Shown piece after piece: positions 22,868 through 31,720 of a DNA stretch of 45,652 nucleotides; positions within the stretch are counted from its first letter, which is position 1; every line of letters starts with the position of its first letter. Position numbers and translations under genes: made by a program. The notes under the pieces are model-generated. The model had not been told where the DNA came from. It saw nothing but the letters and a program-made list of their open reading frames with translations, and did no database searches. Source of the DNA: Pedosphaera sp. (GTDB lineage: Bacteria; Verrucomicrobiota; Verrucomicrobiia; Limisphaerales; Pedosphaeraceae); assembly GCA_028293285.1 (NCBI GenBank), contig JAQGPC010000043.1:1-45652 (forward strand), read 5' to 3'.

Positions 22868-23620
22868 TCAACCAATCTCGATACCAACCGGACAATGATC
22901 AGAGCCAAGAGTATTGGTGCGAATGAAAGCCTGTTTTAATCGGGGACGCAATGCAGTGGAGATGAGAAAATAATCTATGCGCCAACCGACATTGCGGGCT
23001 CGCGCACCAGACATGGGACTCCACCAGGTATAATGACCGCCGCCTTTCTCAAACTCACGGAAAGTATCGATAAAACCTCCCTTAATAATAGTCTCCAAGC
23101 CGGCGCGTTCTTCAGGCGTGAACCCGTGGTTTTTTACGTTTGCCTTGGGATAGGTAAGGTCGATTTCCGTATGTGCCACGTTGAGATCGCCGCAGAAGAT
23201 TACCGGCTTTTTTTGTTCGAGCTTTTTCAAGTGGCTAAGGAAGTCACAATCCCAGCGTTGACGATACGGGAGCCGGGCAAGGTCGCGTTTTGAGTTGGGC
23301 ACATAAACATTCACCACGAAGAAATCAGGATACTCCGCAGTTATAACCCGCCCTTCCATGTCATGCTCGGCACAATCAATGCCATAGGTTACAGCAAATG
23401 GCCGGGTCTTGGTGAAAATGGCCGTACCGGAGTAGCCTTTCTTCTGAGCTGAGTTCCAGTAGGTTGTGTAAGTCGCCGGCCAGAGTTGTTCCACATCATC
23501 CGGCGTACACTTGGTTTCCTGAAGGCAAAGAATATCGGGATCTTCCTCTTTGAGGTAATCGAGGAAGTTCTTTCGCAGCACCGCGCGCAAGCCGTTGACG
23601 TTCCATGAAATCAATTTCAC
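22868..23620 (-). CDS. xth: Exodeoxyribonuclease III (AP endonuclease)
   Basis: 250 residues, normal size. Motifs: SWNVNGLRA at the N-terminus (Asn for metal), LQETKC with the catalytic Glu (about 34), FCGDLNVAHTEIDL (about 141), and GSDHCPVGIEI at the C-terminus with the Asp-His pair. It repairs abasic sites and trims blocked 3' ends. It stands alone between the MOSC gene and a Cys-rich protein. Confidence 0.93.
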   Translation of the reverse strand: MKLISWNVNGLRAVLRKNFLDYLKEEDPDILCLQETKCTPDDVEQLWPATYTTYWNSAQKKGYSGTAIFTKTRPFAVTYGIDCAEHDMEGRVITAEYPDFFVVNVYVPNSKRDLARLPYRQRWDCDFLSHLKKLEQKKPVIFCGDLNVAHTEIDLTYPKANVKNHGFTPEERAGLETIIKGGFIDTFREFEKGGGHYTWWSPMSGARARNVGWRIDYFLISTALRPRLKQAFIRTNTLGSDHCPVGIEIG

Positions 23621-23681
23621 GGGAGGAGATTACGCAATTCATCTCCAAAGTGCCAGAAAACTGAGCAAGGGAATGAGTGCC

Positions 23682-24080
23682 TCACTTCGGATCTTTCGCA
23701 GTCTGCTGTTGCAACGTATTCAGGAAGGATTCGCCCCATTGTTTGAGACGATCCTCAAGGCGTTTGGTGCAATCACAATTGGAACAGGCCCAAGGTTCGG
23801 TGCCGTTTTCATGGCGACAGTTCTTACGGGCGTGCGCGTCCTTGACGCTGACCAAATCGAAATATTCCTCCCAATATGGACGTTCCTCTTCCAGTGGCAT
23901 TGCGCAGAAGCAGGTTTCAACCCATTGAGCAGTTCCGTCGCCACCGATGCGGGCCTGCTGCATGTCGTACTCATACTCATCGCCGGCAATGGAACCGCGA
24001 CCGAGGCTGCCGTTCTTGATGGCATGTAAAAGGGCTTGTTCACGCCCAGGCTTTACACGTGCTTTAACGAGATAACGCAT
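23682..24080 (-). CDS. Unknown protein with a Cys cluster
   Basis: 132 residues from MRYLVKARVKPG (ATG 24078-24080), preferred over an upstream start that would add 8 unlike residues. The N-terminus looks like a ferredoxin-like dimeric alpha/beta barrel (YCII or Dabb type). The C-terminal half has NCRHENGTEPWACSNCDCTK, with four Cys and a His able to bind zinc or a cluster. I do not recognise a named family. Confidence 0.7.
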   Translation of the reverse strand: MRYLVKARVKPGREQALLHAIKNGSLGRGSIAGDEYEYDMQQARIGGDGTAQWVETCFCAMPLEEERPYWEEYFDLVSVKDAHARKNCRHENGTEPWACSNCDCTKRLEDRLKQWGESFLNTLQQQTAKDPK

Positions 24081-24163
24081 TGTCTCTGCACCAGTATATA
24101 CCAATGTGGGGTTTTACAAAAGAGTGTCGGGAGGCGTGGGATGCTTTTCTCTTGGGAGAACGA

Positions 24164-25540
24164 TCAGAAGGGCTTGAGTTCTTCCAGCATGGTAGGAATC
24201 AATTCCGAGACAGTGGGATGGATATGCATCGCCCTTTGCAGGACTGTGTAAGGGGCTTTCGCATACATCACGTCCAGGATGCAATGAATAACCTCGTCAC
24301 CGCCTGTTCCCAGAATGGCAGCGCCCAGGATTTGTTTCGTGTCGCGGTCCACCACTATTTTCATGAAGCCCTGGGTCTCGCCCTTTTCAATGGCGCGAGC
24401 AACGCGGGTCATGGGCCGTTTTGAGACGAGCGCAGGCCGACCCGAATTTCTAACTTCAACATCGGTCATTCCGCATCTGCCGAGTGGTGGATCGATGTAA
24501 ATGGCGTAAGCCTGAATGCGGTCGCTTACTTTTCGTGAACCATTGTCGAGAAGATTTGCTGCCACAATTTCAAAGTCATTGTACGCGGTGTGCGTAAAAG
24601 CACCTTTGGCATTGCAATCTCCCAAAGCCCAGATGCCGGGGACATTGGTTCGCAACTGTTCGTCTACGATAATGTATCCGTGTTTGTCCTGCACCACCCC
24701 GGCCTTTTCGAGACCCAGATCGTCAGTATTAGGCTTGCGTCCAGTCGCCAGCAGAAGATGTGACCCGGTGACTTCCGGCGGGCCTTCTTTGCATTCCAGG
24801 CTTGCACCCACCTGACCACCTTGTTTTTCAACGCCAATGCACTTTGCATTCAAGCGTACATGGATGCCCTCTCGTTCCAGAATTTCCTTGATGGTGATGG
24901 AAATATCCTCGTCTTCCCGCCCGATGAGGCGTGGCCCCATCTCTATGATAGTGACCTCGCTCCCAAAACGCCGATACATTTGTCCAAATTCCAAACCGAT
25001 ATAACCGCCGCCCACAATCAGCAAGTGAGGAGGGATGAAATCGACATCCATCATCGATGAATTGGTGAGATAACTCACCTGATCAATCCCGGGCAACGGA
25101 GGAATCCGGGCTCTTGTGCCGACATTGATAAAAATTTGCTCTGCTGAAAGTGACGTTCCGTTTACGTTGATTTCATGGGCTAATTTGAATCGGGCATGGC
25201 CTTGATATACAGTGCAGTTAGACAAGCCTTTTAGCCACGCTTCCAAACCGGTGCGAGATTTACCGGAGATCGCATCCTTGCGAGCTTTGACACGCTTCAT
25301 ATCCACCGCGATTTGGCCGTCGATCTCGACACCATAATCTGCCGCATGGCGGGCCGTATGGGCCACGTAAGCGCTGGCGACCATGGCTTTTGTGGGAGTG
25401 CATCCGGTATTGACACAAGTGCCGCCGAATAAACCCCGCTCGATGATGGCCACCTTCATGCCCGCTTGAACTAAACGCTCTGCCAGTCCCGGCCCCGCTT
25501 GTCCGGTGCCAATGATGATGGCGTCATAGGCAGTCGTCAT
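24164..25540 (-). CDS. FAD-dependent pyridine nucleotide-disulfide oxidoreductase (mercuric reductase-like)
   Basis: 458 residues. FAD motif IIIGTGQAGPGLAE at the start, redox disulfide GGTCVNTGCTPTK (about 41), second NAD(P)H Rossmann LLIVGGGYIGLEFGQ (about 175), ATGRKPNTDDLG, and C-terminal HPTVSELIPTM with the His-Glu pair. There is no N-terminal HMA domain or C-terminal CC pair, so mercury reduction is doubtful; a general disulfide or quinone reductase is more likely. The start ATG (25538-25540) overlaps the stop of the DUF5996 gene by 4 bases, so the two are translationally coupled. Confidence 0.9.
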   Translation of the reverse strand: MTTAYDAIIIGTGQAGPGLAERLVQAGMKVAIIERGLFGGTCVNTGCTPTKAMVASAYVAHTARHAADYGVEIDGQIAVDMKRVKARKDAISGKSRTGLEAWLKGLSNCTVYQGHARFKLAHEINVNGTSLSAEQIFINVGTRARIPPLPGIDQVSYLTNSSMMDVDFIPPHLLIVGGGYIGLEFGQMYRRFGSEVTIIEMGPRLIGREDEDISITIKEILEREGIHVRLNAKCIGVEKQGGQVGASLECKEGPPEVTGSHLLLATGRKPNTDDLGLEKAGVVQDKHGYIIVDEQLRTNVPGIWALGDCNAKGAFTHTAYNDFEIVAANLLDNGSRKVSDRIQAYAIYIDPPLGRCGMTDVEVRNSGRPALVSKRPMTRVARAIEKGETQGFMKIVVDRDTKQILGAAILGTGGDEVIHCILDVMYAKAPYTVLQRAMHIHPTVSELIPTMLEELKPF

Positions 25541-26466
25541 ACCGCCGCCCATGATGGACGTTCAAGAGTTTCGCGGTCCCACCGGCCAAGCGTGGCTCCG
25601 GCTTCATAGGTGCTTTGAAGGAACTCGAGCAGGGTTGCCTTGGGCGATTCGGAAGTCCGAACATTTTCATACGGCAGCAGGAATTCATGAAGCTGTTCGC
25701 TGTAGAACGCTTTTTCAGGCCGGACGTGGCTTTCGCGAAAACCGGGAGGCTCGGGAATGGTGTAAGAATAAAACGCAGCGTCAATGACATTCTCGGTTCC
25801 CGGCCAAAAGCCTGCGCTGCTGACTTCATGCGAATAAGCCTCTCGCGTAATCCGATCCGCACCCGGTCGTTCCGGCGCGCGACGACCGGAAAAGCGCGAG
25901 ACCGCCAAATCAAAACTTCCCCAAAAAAAATGCACTGGGCTGCACTTGCCAATAAAACCTGAGCGAAACTCTTTTAATATCGCGTCCACCGTCACAAGTG
26001 TTCGCCAAAACCGGTGAGCATATTCGGGATCGTACGCGGCGTGGGTACGGTCCTCGTTGAAGCGAATTGGATGGGGAACCTCGACTGGTACCGGCCAGAT
26101 TTTTACATCAATTCCCAGCGAATGCAGAGTCTCCATCGTGTCATGATAAAAGTCTGCAACCGAACGCGGAGCGAGCGACATGGTTTTCGTTGAGCCCCAA
26201 CTGGTTTTGATATCCAACTTGTGGTCAATGAAGTCGAACTCAATCTCGAAATCCTCCTTGCCGTAAGGAATGGGCGAAGTGGTCAGCCCACGAGCGGAGA
26301 CGTAGAGTGGGACTTCCCACCAATGATTGACGTGTGGACTGAGCGCGAGACGCACCTTCCCCACAATTTGGGTCCACATGTGGAGGGTGGCGCAAGTATC
26401 TTTCCATTCCGCAAGCGGAAGCGCAGGCCACGCAAGGTCTTTATCTGAAATAGTCCCAGTCAACAT
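25537..26466 (-). CDS. DUF5996 family protein
   Basis: 309 residues from MLTGTISDKD (ATG 26464-26466). Recognisable family text: LPLAEWKDTCATLHMWTQIVG at the start and HFFWGSFDLAVSRFSGRRAP in the middle. Function is not known for this family. It is coupled to the downstream flavoprotein by an ATGA overlap, which suggests they work together. It faces away from egtB, with a 216-base gap between them. Confidence 0.85.
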   Translation of the reverse strand: MLTGTISDKDLAWPALPLAEWKDTCATLHMWTQIVGKVRLALSPHVNHWWEVPLYVSARGLTTSPIPYGKEDFEIEFDFIDHKLDIKTSWGSTKTMSLAPRSVADFYHDTMETLHSLGIDVKIWPVPVEVPHPIRFNEDRTHAAYDPEYAHRFWRTLVTVDAILKEFRSGFIGKCSPVHFFWGSFDLAVSRFSGRRAPERPGADRITREAYSHEVSSAGFWPGTENVIDAAFYSYTIPEPPGFRESHVRPEKAFYSEQLHEFLLPYENVRTSESPKATLLEFLQSTYEAGATLGRWDRETLERPSWAAV

Positions 26467-26682
26467 TATTACCTCCAATAGCTTCCGGTACAATCAACAG
26501 GAGTAGAATTCAGTTTTGCCGAATCACACCTATAGCGGGATTGCCGGAAACTCCGTAACCATAGTACCTCTAACATTGAAAAAAATTTCGTCAAACAGCA
26601 GAAAGTTGCACTTTTAAAATCAGCATATAAATTGGTAGATGCAAAAGGGTAGAGGGTGCAACGAGAGGAGGATTAAGAAACC

Positions 26683-28020
26683 ATGAGAGATACCACCACT
26701 GAACTGGGTGGCCGGACGGGTGTTGTCAGAATTCAACGAACCCAGGGAGACCGCGTTACTTCACCGTGCGATGAATTGATCGACCGATATCGGACAGTGC
26801 GGCGATTCTCAGGAACAATTTGTGAAACCCTGGTGCCAGAGGATTATGTCATTCAAACGATGCCGGAAATGAGCCCGACGAAATGGCATCTGGCACACAC
26901 GAGTTGGTTCTTCGAAACATTTGTGCTGAAGGTGCATCTTGCGGAGTATGAATCTTTGCATCCGCAGTATGCCTTTCTTTTTAATTCCTACTACAACGCC
27001 GCAGGGAAAATGCATGCGCGTCCGCAACGTGGCTTGATTTCCCGTCCCACGGTGAAGGAAACCTGGGAATACCGGCAATATGTGGATGGCATGATGGAGA
27101 AACTTTTGGAGAGCGCGGACGACGAGAAGCTCAAGGTGCTGACTCCATTGATTATTCTTGGGCTGAATCATGAGCAGCAGCACCAGGAACTGATGTTGAC
27201 GGATATCAAACATCTCTTCTCGATGAATCCGTTGCGACCCGCCTTTCGCAAACAGAAATCATTTGATGGCAAAGGGGCCATAGCGTTGGAATGGCGGAAT
27301 TTTGAGGGAGGCATTTATTCCATTGGATACGATGGGACAGGATTTCATTTTGATAACGAAGGGCCAAGGCACGAAGTGTTGTTAAAGGCATTTTCGCTAG
27401 GCACACGGCTGGTAACCAATCGTGAGTTTATGGAATTCATGAACGACGATGGTTATGCACGTCCAGAATTCTGGCTTTCACTTGGCTGGAACACCATCAA
27501 TGAAAAGGGCTGGAATGCGCCATTCTATTGGGAACAGCAGGATGGCAAGTGGATGATGATGACTCTTGCGGGAATGCGCGAGGTGTACCTGGATGAGCCG
27601 GTATGTCATGTCAGTTACTTCGAGGCGGATGCTTATGCGCGCTGGGCTGGCGCACGGCTGCCAACCGAAGCGGAGTGGGAGGTGGCCTCCGAATCTGCTG
27701 CGATGGAGGGTAACTTTGCGGAAAGTGAATTTTTTCATCCCGTGCCTGCTCGGGAGGCAGCCCAGCCAGAAGCTTTATCACAGATGTTTGGAGATGTGTG
27801 GCAATGGACGCAAAGCTCGTATTCGCCATATCCCGGTTATAAGCCGGTGACGGGAGCGCTGGGGGAATACAACGGAAAGTTCATGTGCAACCAATATGTG
27901 TTGCGCGGAGCTTCGTGTGCCACGGCGAAGTCGCATGCCAGAAGAACCTATCGAAACTTTTTTCCACCGGATGCCCGCTGGCAATTCATGGGCATCCGTT
28001 TAGCCAAGGATGTCAAATGA
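26683..28020 (+). CDS. egtB: Ergothioneine biosynthesis protein EgtB (hercynine oxygenase)
   Basis: 445 residues with a good ribosome-binding site (GAGGAGG, 26664-26670) before ATG 26683. The N-terminal DinB-like domain has HLAHTSWFFE and NHEQQHQELM, whose HxxxHxE binds iron. The C-terminal FGE-sulfatase domain has RLPTEAEWEVA, GDVWQWTQSSY and the end motif VLRGASC ... RRTYRNFF. It joins a thiol donor to hercynine to form a sulfoxide. There is no egtA or egtC here, so the donor may be Cys itself. The stop overlaps the egtD start by 4 bases. Confidence 0.93.
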   Translation: MRDTTTELGGRTGVVRIQRTQGDRVTSPCDELIDRYRTVRRFSGTICETLVPEDYVIQTMPEMSPTKWHLAHTSWFFETFVLKVHLAEYESLHPQYAFLFNSYYNAAGKMHARPQRGLISRPTVKETWEYRQYVDGMMEKLLESADDEKLKVLTPLIILGLNHEQQHQELMLTDIKHLFSMNPLRPAFRKQKSFDGKGAIALEWRNFEGGIYSIGYDGTGFHFDNEGPRHEVLLKAFSLGTRLVTNREFMEFMNDDGYARPEFWLSLGWNTINEKGWNAPFYWEQQDGKWMMMTLAGMREVYLDEPVCHVSYFEADAYARWAGARLPTEAEWEVASESAAMEGNFAESEFFHPVPAREAAQPEALSQMFGDVWQWTQSSYSPYPGYKPVTGALGEYNGKFMCNQYVLRGASCATAKSHARRTYRNFFPPDARWQFMGIRLAKDVK

Positions 28021-29015
28021 ATGAAAGCATGATTGCAGAAGCGGGGCTGTGTAGAGCCGAGTTAACGCTGGAACAGTTTCGGAACGATGTGTTGGCAGGC
28101 TTGACCAGACAGAAGAAAAGTGTGCCTTGCAAATACCTTTATGATGAAGAGGGAGCGCGACTCTTTGAAGCGATCTGCGAAGTGGAGGAATACTATCCGA
28201 CGCGGACAGAGGTGAAAATTTTACAGCGCAATATCCGGGAAATAGCCGCGTGGATCGGAGCCAATGCCAACTTGGTGGAACTCGGGAGTGGTGCCAGCAC
28301 AAAAACACGATTGCTGTTGGACCATCTGGATCATCCAGTGAGCTATGTGCCCATTGACGTGGCGCGCACGCAACTCCTGGAGTGTTCCGCGAGGCTGGCG
28401 CAAGAGCATCCCGAATTGGAAGTAGTGCCGGTTTGCGCGGATTATACGAATGATTTCTCAATGCCGAATGTTCTGGCCCCTTCCGCCAGAACTGTCATCT
28501 TTTTTCCTGGATCAACCATCGGAAACTTTGAGCCGGAAGAAGCGGAGCATTTTTTGCGACGTATGACCAAACTGTGTTGTAGGGAAGGCGGGCTTTTGTT
28601 GGGCATTGATTTGAAGAAAGATTCCGGAGTGTTGAATTCCGCTTATAACGATGCTCGAGGTGTTACTGCGGAATTCAACCTCAATTTGCTGGCGCGGGTA
28701 AATGGGGAACTGGGAGCTGACTTTGATATTTCCTGTTTTCGGCATTACGCATTTTACAATGAAGAGATGGGACGAATTGAAATGCACTTAATCAGCCGCA
28801 AGCCGCAGGTAGTGTCCATCGCAGATGAGGAATTTTCTTTCGAGCGGGGCGAATCCATTCTCACCGAACATTCTTATAAATACACACTCGATGAATTCAG
28901 GGAACGGGCCGCGCGCGCTGGAGTCCATGTGGCTCGGCGTTGGGTGGATGAAAATCGCTGGTTTAGCGTGCAGTTGTTGATGCCGCAATCATACAAGGCA
29001 TGTTTTCAAGTTTAA
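28017..29015 (+). CDS. egtD: L-histidine N-alpha-methyltransferase EgtD
   Basis: 332 residues from ATG 28017, in an ATGA overlap with egtB; a longer frame upstream lies inside egtB. SAM motif VELGSGASTKTRLLLDHL (about 84), FFPGSTIGNFEPEEA (about 163), and EMHLISRKPQ toward the C-terminus. It trimethylates histidine to hercynine, the EgtB substrate. The pair is enough for hercynine and its sulfoxide; a lyase (EgtE) is not seen nearby and may be elsewhere. Confidence 0.93.
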   Translation: MNESMIAEAGLCRAELTLEQFRNDVLAGLTRQKKSVPCKYLYDEEGARLFEAICEVEEYYPTRTEVKILQRNIREIAAWIGANANLVELGSGASTKTRLLLDHLDHPVSYVPIDVARTQLLECSARLAQEHPELEVVPVCADYTNDFSMPNVLAPSARTVIFFPGSTIGNFEPEEAEHFLRRMTKLCCREGGLLLGIDLKKDSGVLNSAYNDARGVTAEFNLNLLARVNGELGADFDISCFRHYAFYNEEMGRIEMHLISRKPQVVSIADEEFSFERGESILTEHSYKYTLDEFRERAARAGVHVARRWVDENRWFSVQLLMPQSYKACFQV

Positions 29016-29038
29016 ATCGCAGTTAACTGAAGCGAACC

Positions 29039-29293
29039 ATGGCACAGTGCGAGCATCTCAAACAAATCAAACCAGTTCGGGCCAAAACCGAGGGTTGTGA
29101 GGAATGTCTGAAGCTGGGAGACGATTGGGTTCATCTTCGACTGTGCCTGATCTGTGGGCATGTTGGTTGTTGTGATGATTCCAAGAACAAGCATGCGACG
29201 AAACATTATCATGCAACCAAGCATCCCATCATCCAATCGTTCGAGCCAGGCGAAGACTGGCGCTGGTGTTACATTGACGAAATGATGGTCTAG
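29039..29293 (+). CDS. UBP-type zinc finger protein
   Basis: 84 residues, nearly all one zinc-finger-UBP domain: CEH at the start, CEECLKLGDDWVHLRLCLICGHVGCCD, then HATKHYHATKHP and the final WRWCYID. In eukaryotes this domain reads the free C-terminus of ubiquitin; stand-alone bacterial forms occur, often with transporters or redox genes, with unknown role. It sits 23 bases after egtD and 18 bases before the ABC ATPase gene, so it belongs to this operon. Confidence 0.9.
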   Translation: MAQCEHLKQIKPVRAKTEGCEECLKLGDDWVHLRLCLICGHVGCCDDSKNKHATKHYHATKHPIIQSFEPGEDWRWCYIDEMMV

Positions 29294-29311
29294 GTTCATC
29301 GTGGCGGCACG

Positions 29312-30067
29312 ATGGCGGAGACAAATCAACCTCTGATTACACTGCGGAGTGTCAGCGAACAGTTTGGTCCTGTTTGTGCGCTGCAGTCCATTGACCTTCA
29401 TATCACCAAAGGCAGGACAACAGTTTTGATCGGGCCGAGCGGTTGCGGGAAATCCACCATTTTACGGCTCATCAATGGACTATTGCAGCCAACCAGTGGA
29501 ACGGTTGAATTTGAAGGCAAGCCGGTGCTGCCCGCCAACGTTATCGAGCTGCGGCGTCGCATGGGATATGTCATTCAAGATGGTGGTTTGTTTCCACACC
29601 TGACAGCCGGGGACAACGTAGTGCTCATGGCCCGGCACCTCGGACGTCCCACGGACGAGATTCAAAGGCGGGTGGAGGAACTTTGCGAACTCACCCGGTT
29701 TCCATTGGAAGGTTTAAATCGTTACCCAGTTGAACTCTCGGGGGGGCAACGGCAGCGGGTGAGTCTCATGCGCGGATTGATGTTGAAGCCGGACGTGCTG
29801 CTGCTCGATGAGCCGTTGGGCGCTCTCGACCCCATGGTGCGATCGGCGTTGCAAACCGAGTTGAAGAGCATTTTCCAGCAGCTTAAACAAACGATCGTGC
29901 TGGTCACGCACGACATGGGCGAAGCCGCCTACTTTGGCGATACCATCGTCCTGATGAAGCAGGGGAGAATCGTGCAGCAGGGCAGCCTGGCGGATTTGCG
30001 GGAAAGACCAACCGAACCGTTTGTCCGGGAATTCTTAAATGCCCAGAGAAGTCTGGCTTTTCCATGA
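29312..30067 (+). CDS. ABC transporter ATPase, OpuCA/EgtV-like
   Basis: 251 residues. Walker A GPSGCGKSTI (about 38), signature LSGGQRQRVS (about 142), Walker B VLLLDEPLGALDP and H-loop LVTHD. It lacks the C-terminal CBS pair of OpuCA. It matches quaternary-amine or ergothioneine importers. Its stop overlaps the next start (ATGA, 30064-30067). Context with egtB/egtD suggests the cargo is a betaine such as ergothioneine or hercynine. Confidence 0.9.
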   Translation: MAETNQPLITLRSVSEQFGPVCALQSIDLHITKGRTTVLIGPSGCGKSTILRLINGLLQPTSGTVEFEGKPVLPANVIELRRRMGYVIQDGGLFPHLTAGDNVVLMARHLGRPTDEIQRRVEELCELTRFPLEGLNRYPVELSGGQRQRVSLMRGLMLKPDVLLLDEPLGALDPMVRSALQTELKSIFQQLKQTIVLVTHDMGEAAYFGDTIVLMKQGRIVQQGSLADLRERPTEPFVREFLNAQRSLAFP

Positions 30068-31548
30068 GAACATTATTGCTGCTCATTTTAATTTGGGCCG
30101 GAACTGATCTGGCCAAGGCCGAGCAGGCGATGGTTGGTTCCAAGGTATTCACCGAGTCGTATGTGTTGGGTGAAATTGCGAGAAGGGCGATAGAAAATGC
30201 CGGAGTGACTTGTGGGCATAAGCAAGGAATGGGCGGGACAATTATTCTTTGGGAAGCATTGAAACAAGGGGCCATCACGGCTTATCCCGACTATACCGGC
30301 ACCATTCGCGAAGAGATTTTAAAAGTTAAAAAGGAAGTCACGGTGGAGGAGTTGCGGACAGAATTGGCCCGGCAAGGAATCGGGATGACGCACGAGTTGG
30401 GATTCAACAATACTTATGCGCTCGTCATGAATCGCCAGCGGGCCGGAGCGTTGGGCATCCGCAAGATCAGCGATTTGCGAAAGCATCCCGATCTGCGCTT
30501 GGGGCTGAATCACGAGTTCCTCAGAAGAAAGGATGGCTGGGAACCGCTGGCCCGGAAATACGAGTTGGAAATGAAAGATGTGCGGGGCATCGATCATATG
30601 CTCGGCTACACCGCACTGGCCAACGGCTCAATTGATTTGAAGGAGGCGTATTCCACGGATGCGAAGATTGCGGAAAACAATCTGATGGTGCTGGAAGATA
30701 ATCTTAACTTTTTTCCAGCATACAAAGCGGTATTCCTGTATCGGTTGGATGCCGATCCGCGTGTCATCAAGGCCTTGAAAAAAATGGAAGGGACCATCAA
30801 TGAGGAGTTGATGATGAAACTGAACGCGGAAGCCGAACGAACCAAAGATTACTCGCTCGCCGCTTCGCTTTACTTCGGAGAGAAGGCCCAAAAAATCGCA
30901 CAGGGAAGAACGAAACAAATGGCAGGAAAAATAGCGCACTGGACGGGACGCCATCTGTTGCTGGTGGGAGTCTCGTTGTTGTGTGCCATTGTGGTGGGAG
31001 TTCCGCTGGGCATCTGGGCCAGCAAGCCGGGTATTGTCAGCCAGATCATCATTAGTTCCACCGGTTTGATTCAGACTATTCCGGCCCTGGCGTTGCTCGC
31101 TTTGCTGATACCGATACCATTTCTTGGAATCAATCCCATCACGGCCATCGTGGCGCTATTCCTTTACAGTTTGTTGCCAATCGTGCGGAACACAGCCACC
31201 GGACTTCAGGATATTCCGGTGCCGTTGCGTGAGTCCGCGGCGGCACTTGGGCTTGAACCGGGCGCGCAACTCAGAAAGGTTTTTCTGCCCATGGCATCGC
31301 GCGCCATTCTCGCGGGAATCAAGACCAGCGCCATCATCAACGTGGGTTCGGCCACGCTGGCAGCTTTGATCGGTGCTGGCGGATTGGGGGAACCGATTAT
31401 CAGTGGACTGAATTTGAACGACCATGCCACGATTTTGGAAGGGGCGATTCCGGCGGCAGTCCTGGCATTGCTCGTGCAATTCCTTTTTGATTTTCTCGAC
31501 CGCTTTCTGATTCCCAAGGGTTTGCGACTCGAGAGAACTGTGCGATAG
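30064..31548 (+). CDS. Fused binding protein and permease of a betaine/ergothioneine-type ABC importer
   Basis: 494 residues. A signal peptide or first helix (LLLLILIWAG), then an OpuAC-like binding domain (about 22-275: VGSKVFTESYVLGEIARRA, AYPDYTGTI, GIDHMLGYTALANGSIDLKEAY), then a permease domain (about 295-480) with five or more helices and the coupling loop ESAAALGLEPG. In H. pylori EgtU the order is permease then binding domain; here it is reversed. The cargo is inferred from the egt neighbours, not from residues I can check. Confidence 0.88.
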   Translation: MRTLLLLILIWAGTDLAKAEQAMVGSKVFTESYVLGEIARRAIENAGVTCGHKQGMGGTIILWEALKQGAITAYPDYTGTIREEILKVKKEVTVEELRTELARQGIGMTHELGFNNTYALVMNRQRAGALGIRKISDLRKHPDLRLGLNHEFLRRKDGWEPLARKYELEMKDVRGIDHMLGYTALANGSIDLKEAYSTDAKIAENNLMVLEDNLNFFPAYKAVFLYRLDADPRVIKALKKMEGTINEELMMKLNAEAERTKDYSLAASLYFGEKAQKIAQGRTKQMAGKIAHWTGRHLLLVGVSLLCAIVVGVPLGIWASKPGIVSQIIISSTGLIQTIPALALLALLIPIPFLGINPITAIVALFLYSLLPIVRNTATGLQDIPVPLRESAAALGLEPGAQLRKVFLPMASRAILAGIKTSAIINVGSATLAALIGAGGLGEPIISGLNLNDHATILEGAIPAAVLALLVQFLFDFLDRFLIPKGLRLERTVR

Positions 31549-31720
31549 GGCAGCAGGTTCCGCAGCTTGCGGCTTTGATTGCGTAAAGATGGGGTTTACA
31601 GGATTAAGAACGCGTGCTAATTCTGTCAACAACACCAATGCAACGTGCAACAATCTTTAAACGGTTCATGAACCTTCGCTGCCGCTTATTGAAAGACCGA
31701 TTACCTATCATCTCTCCATT

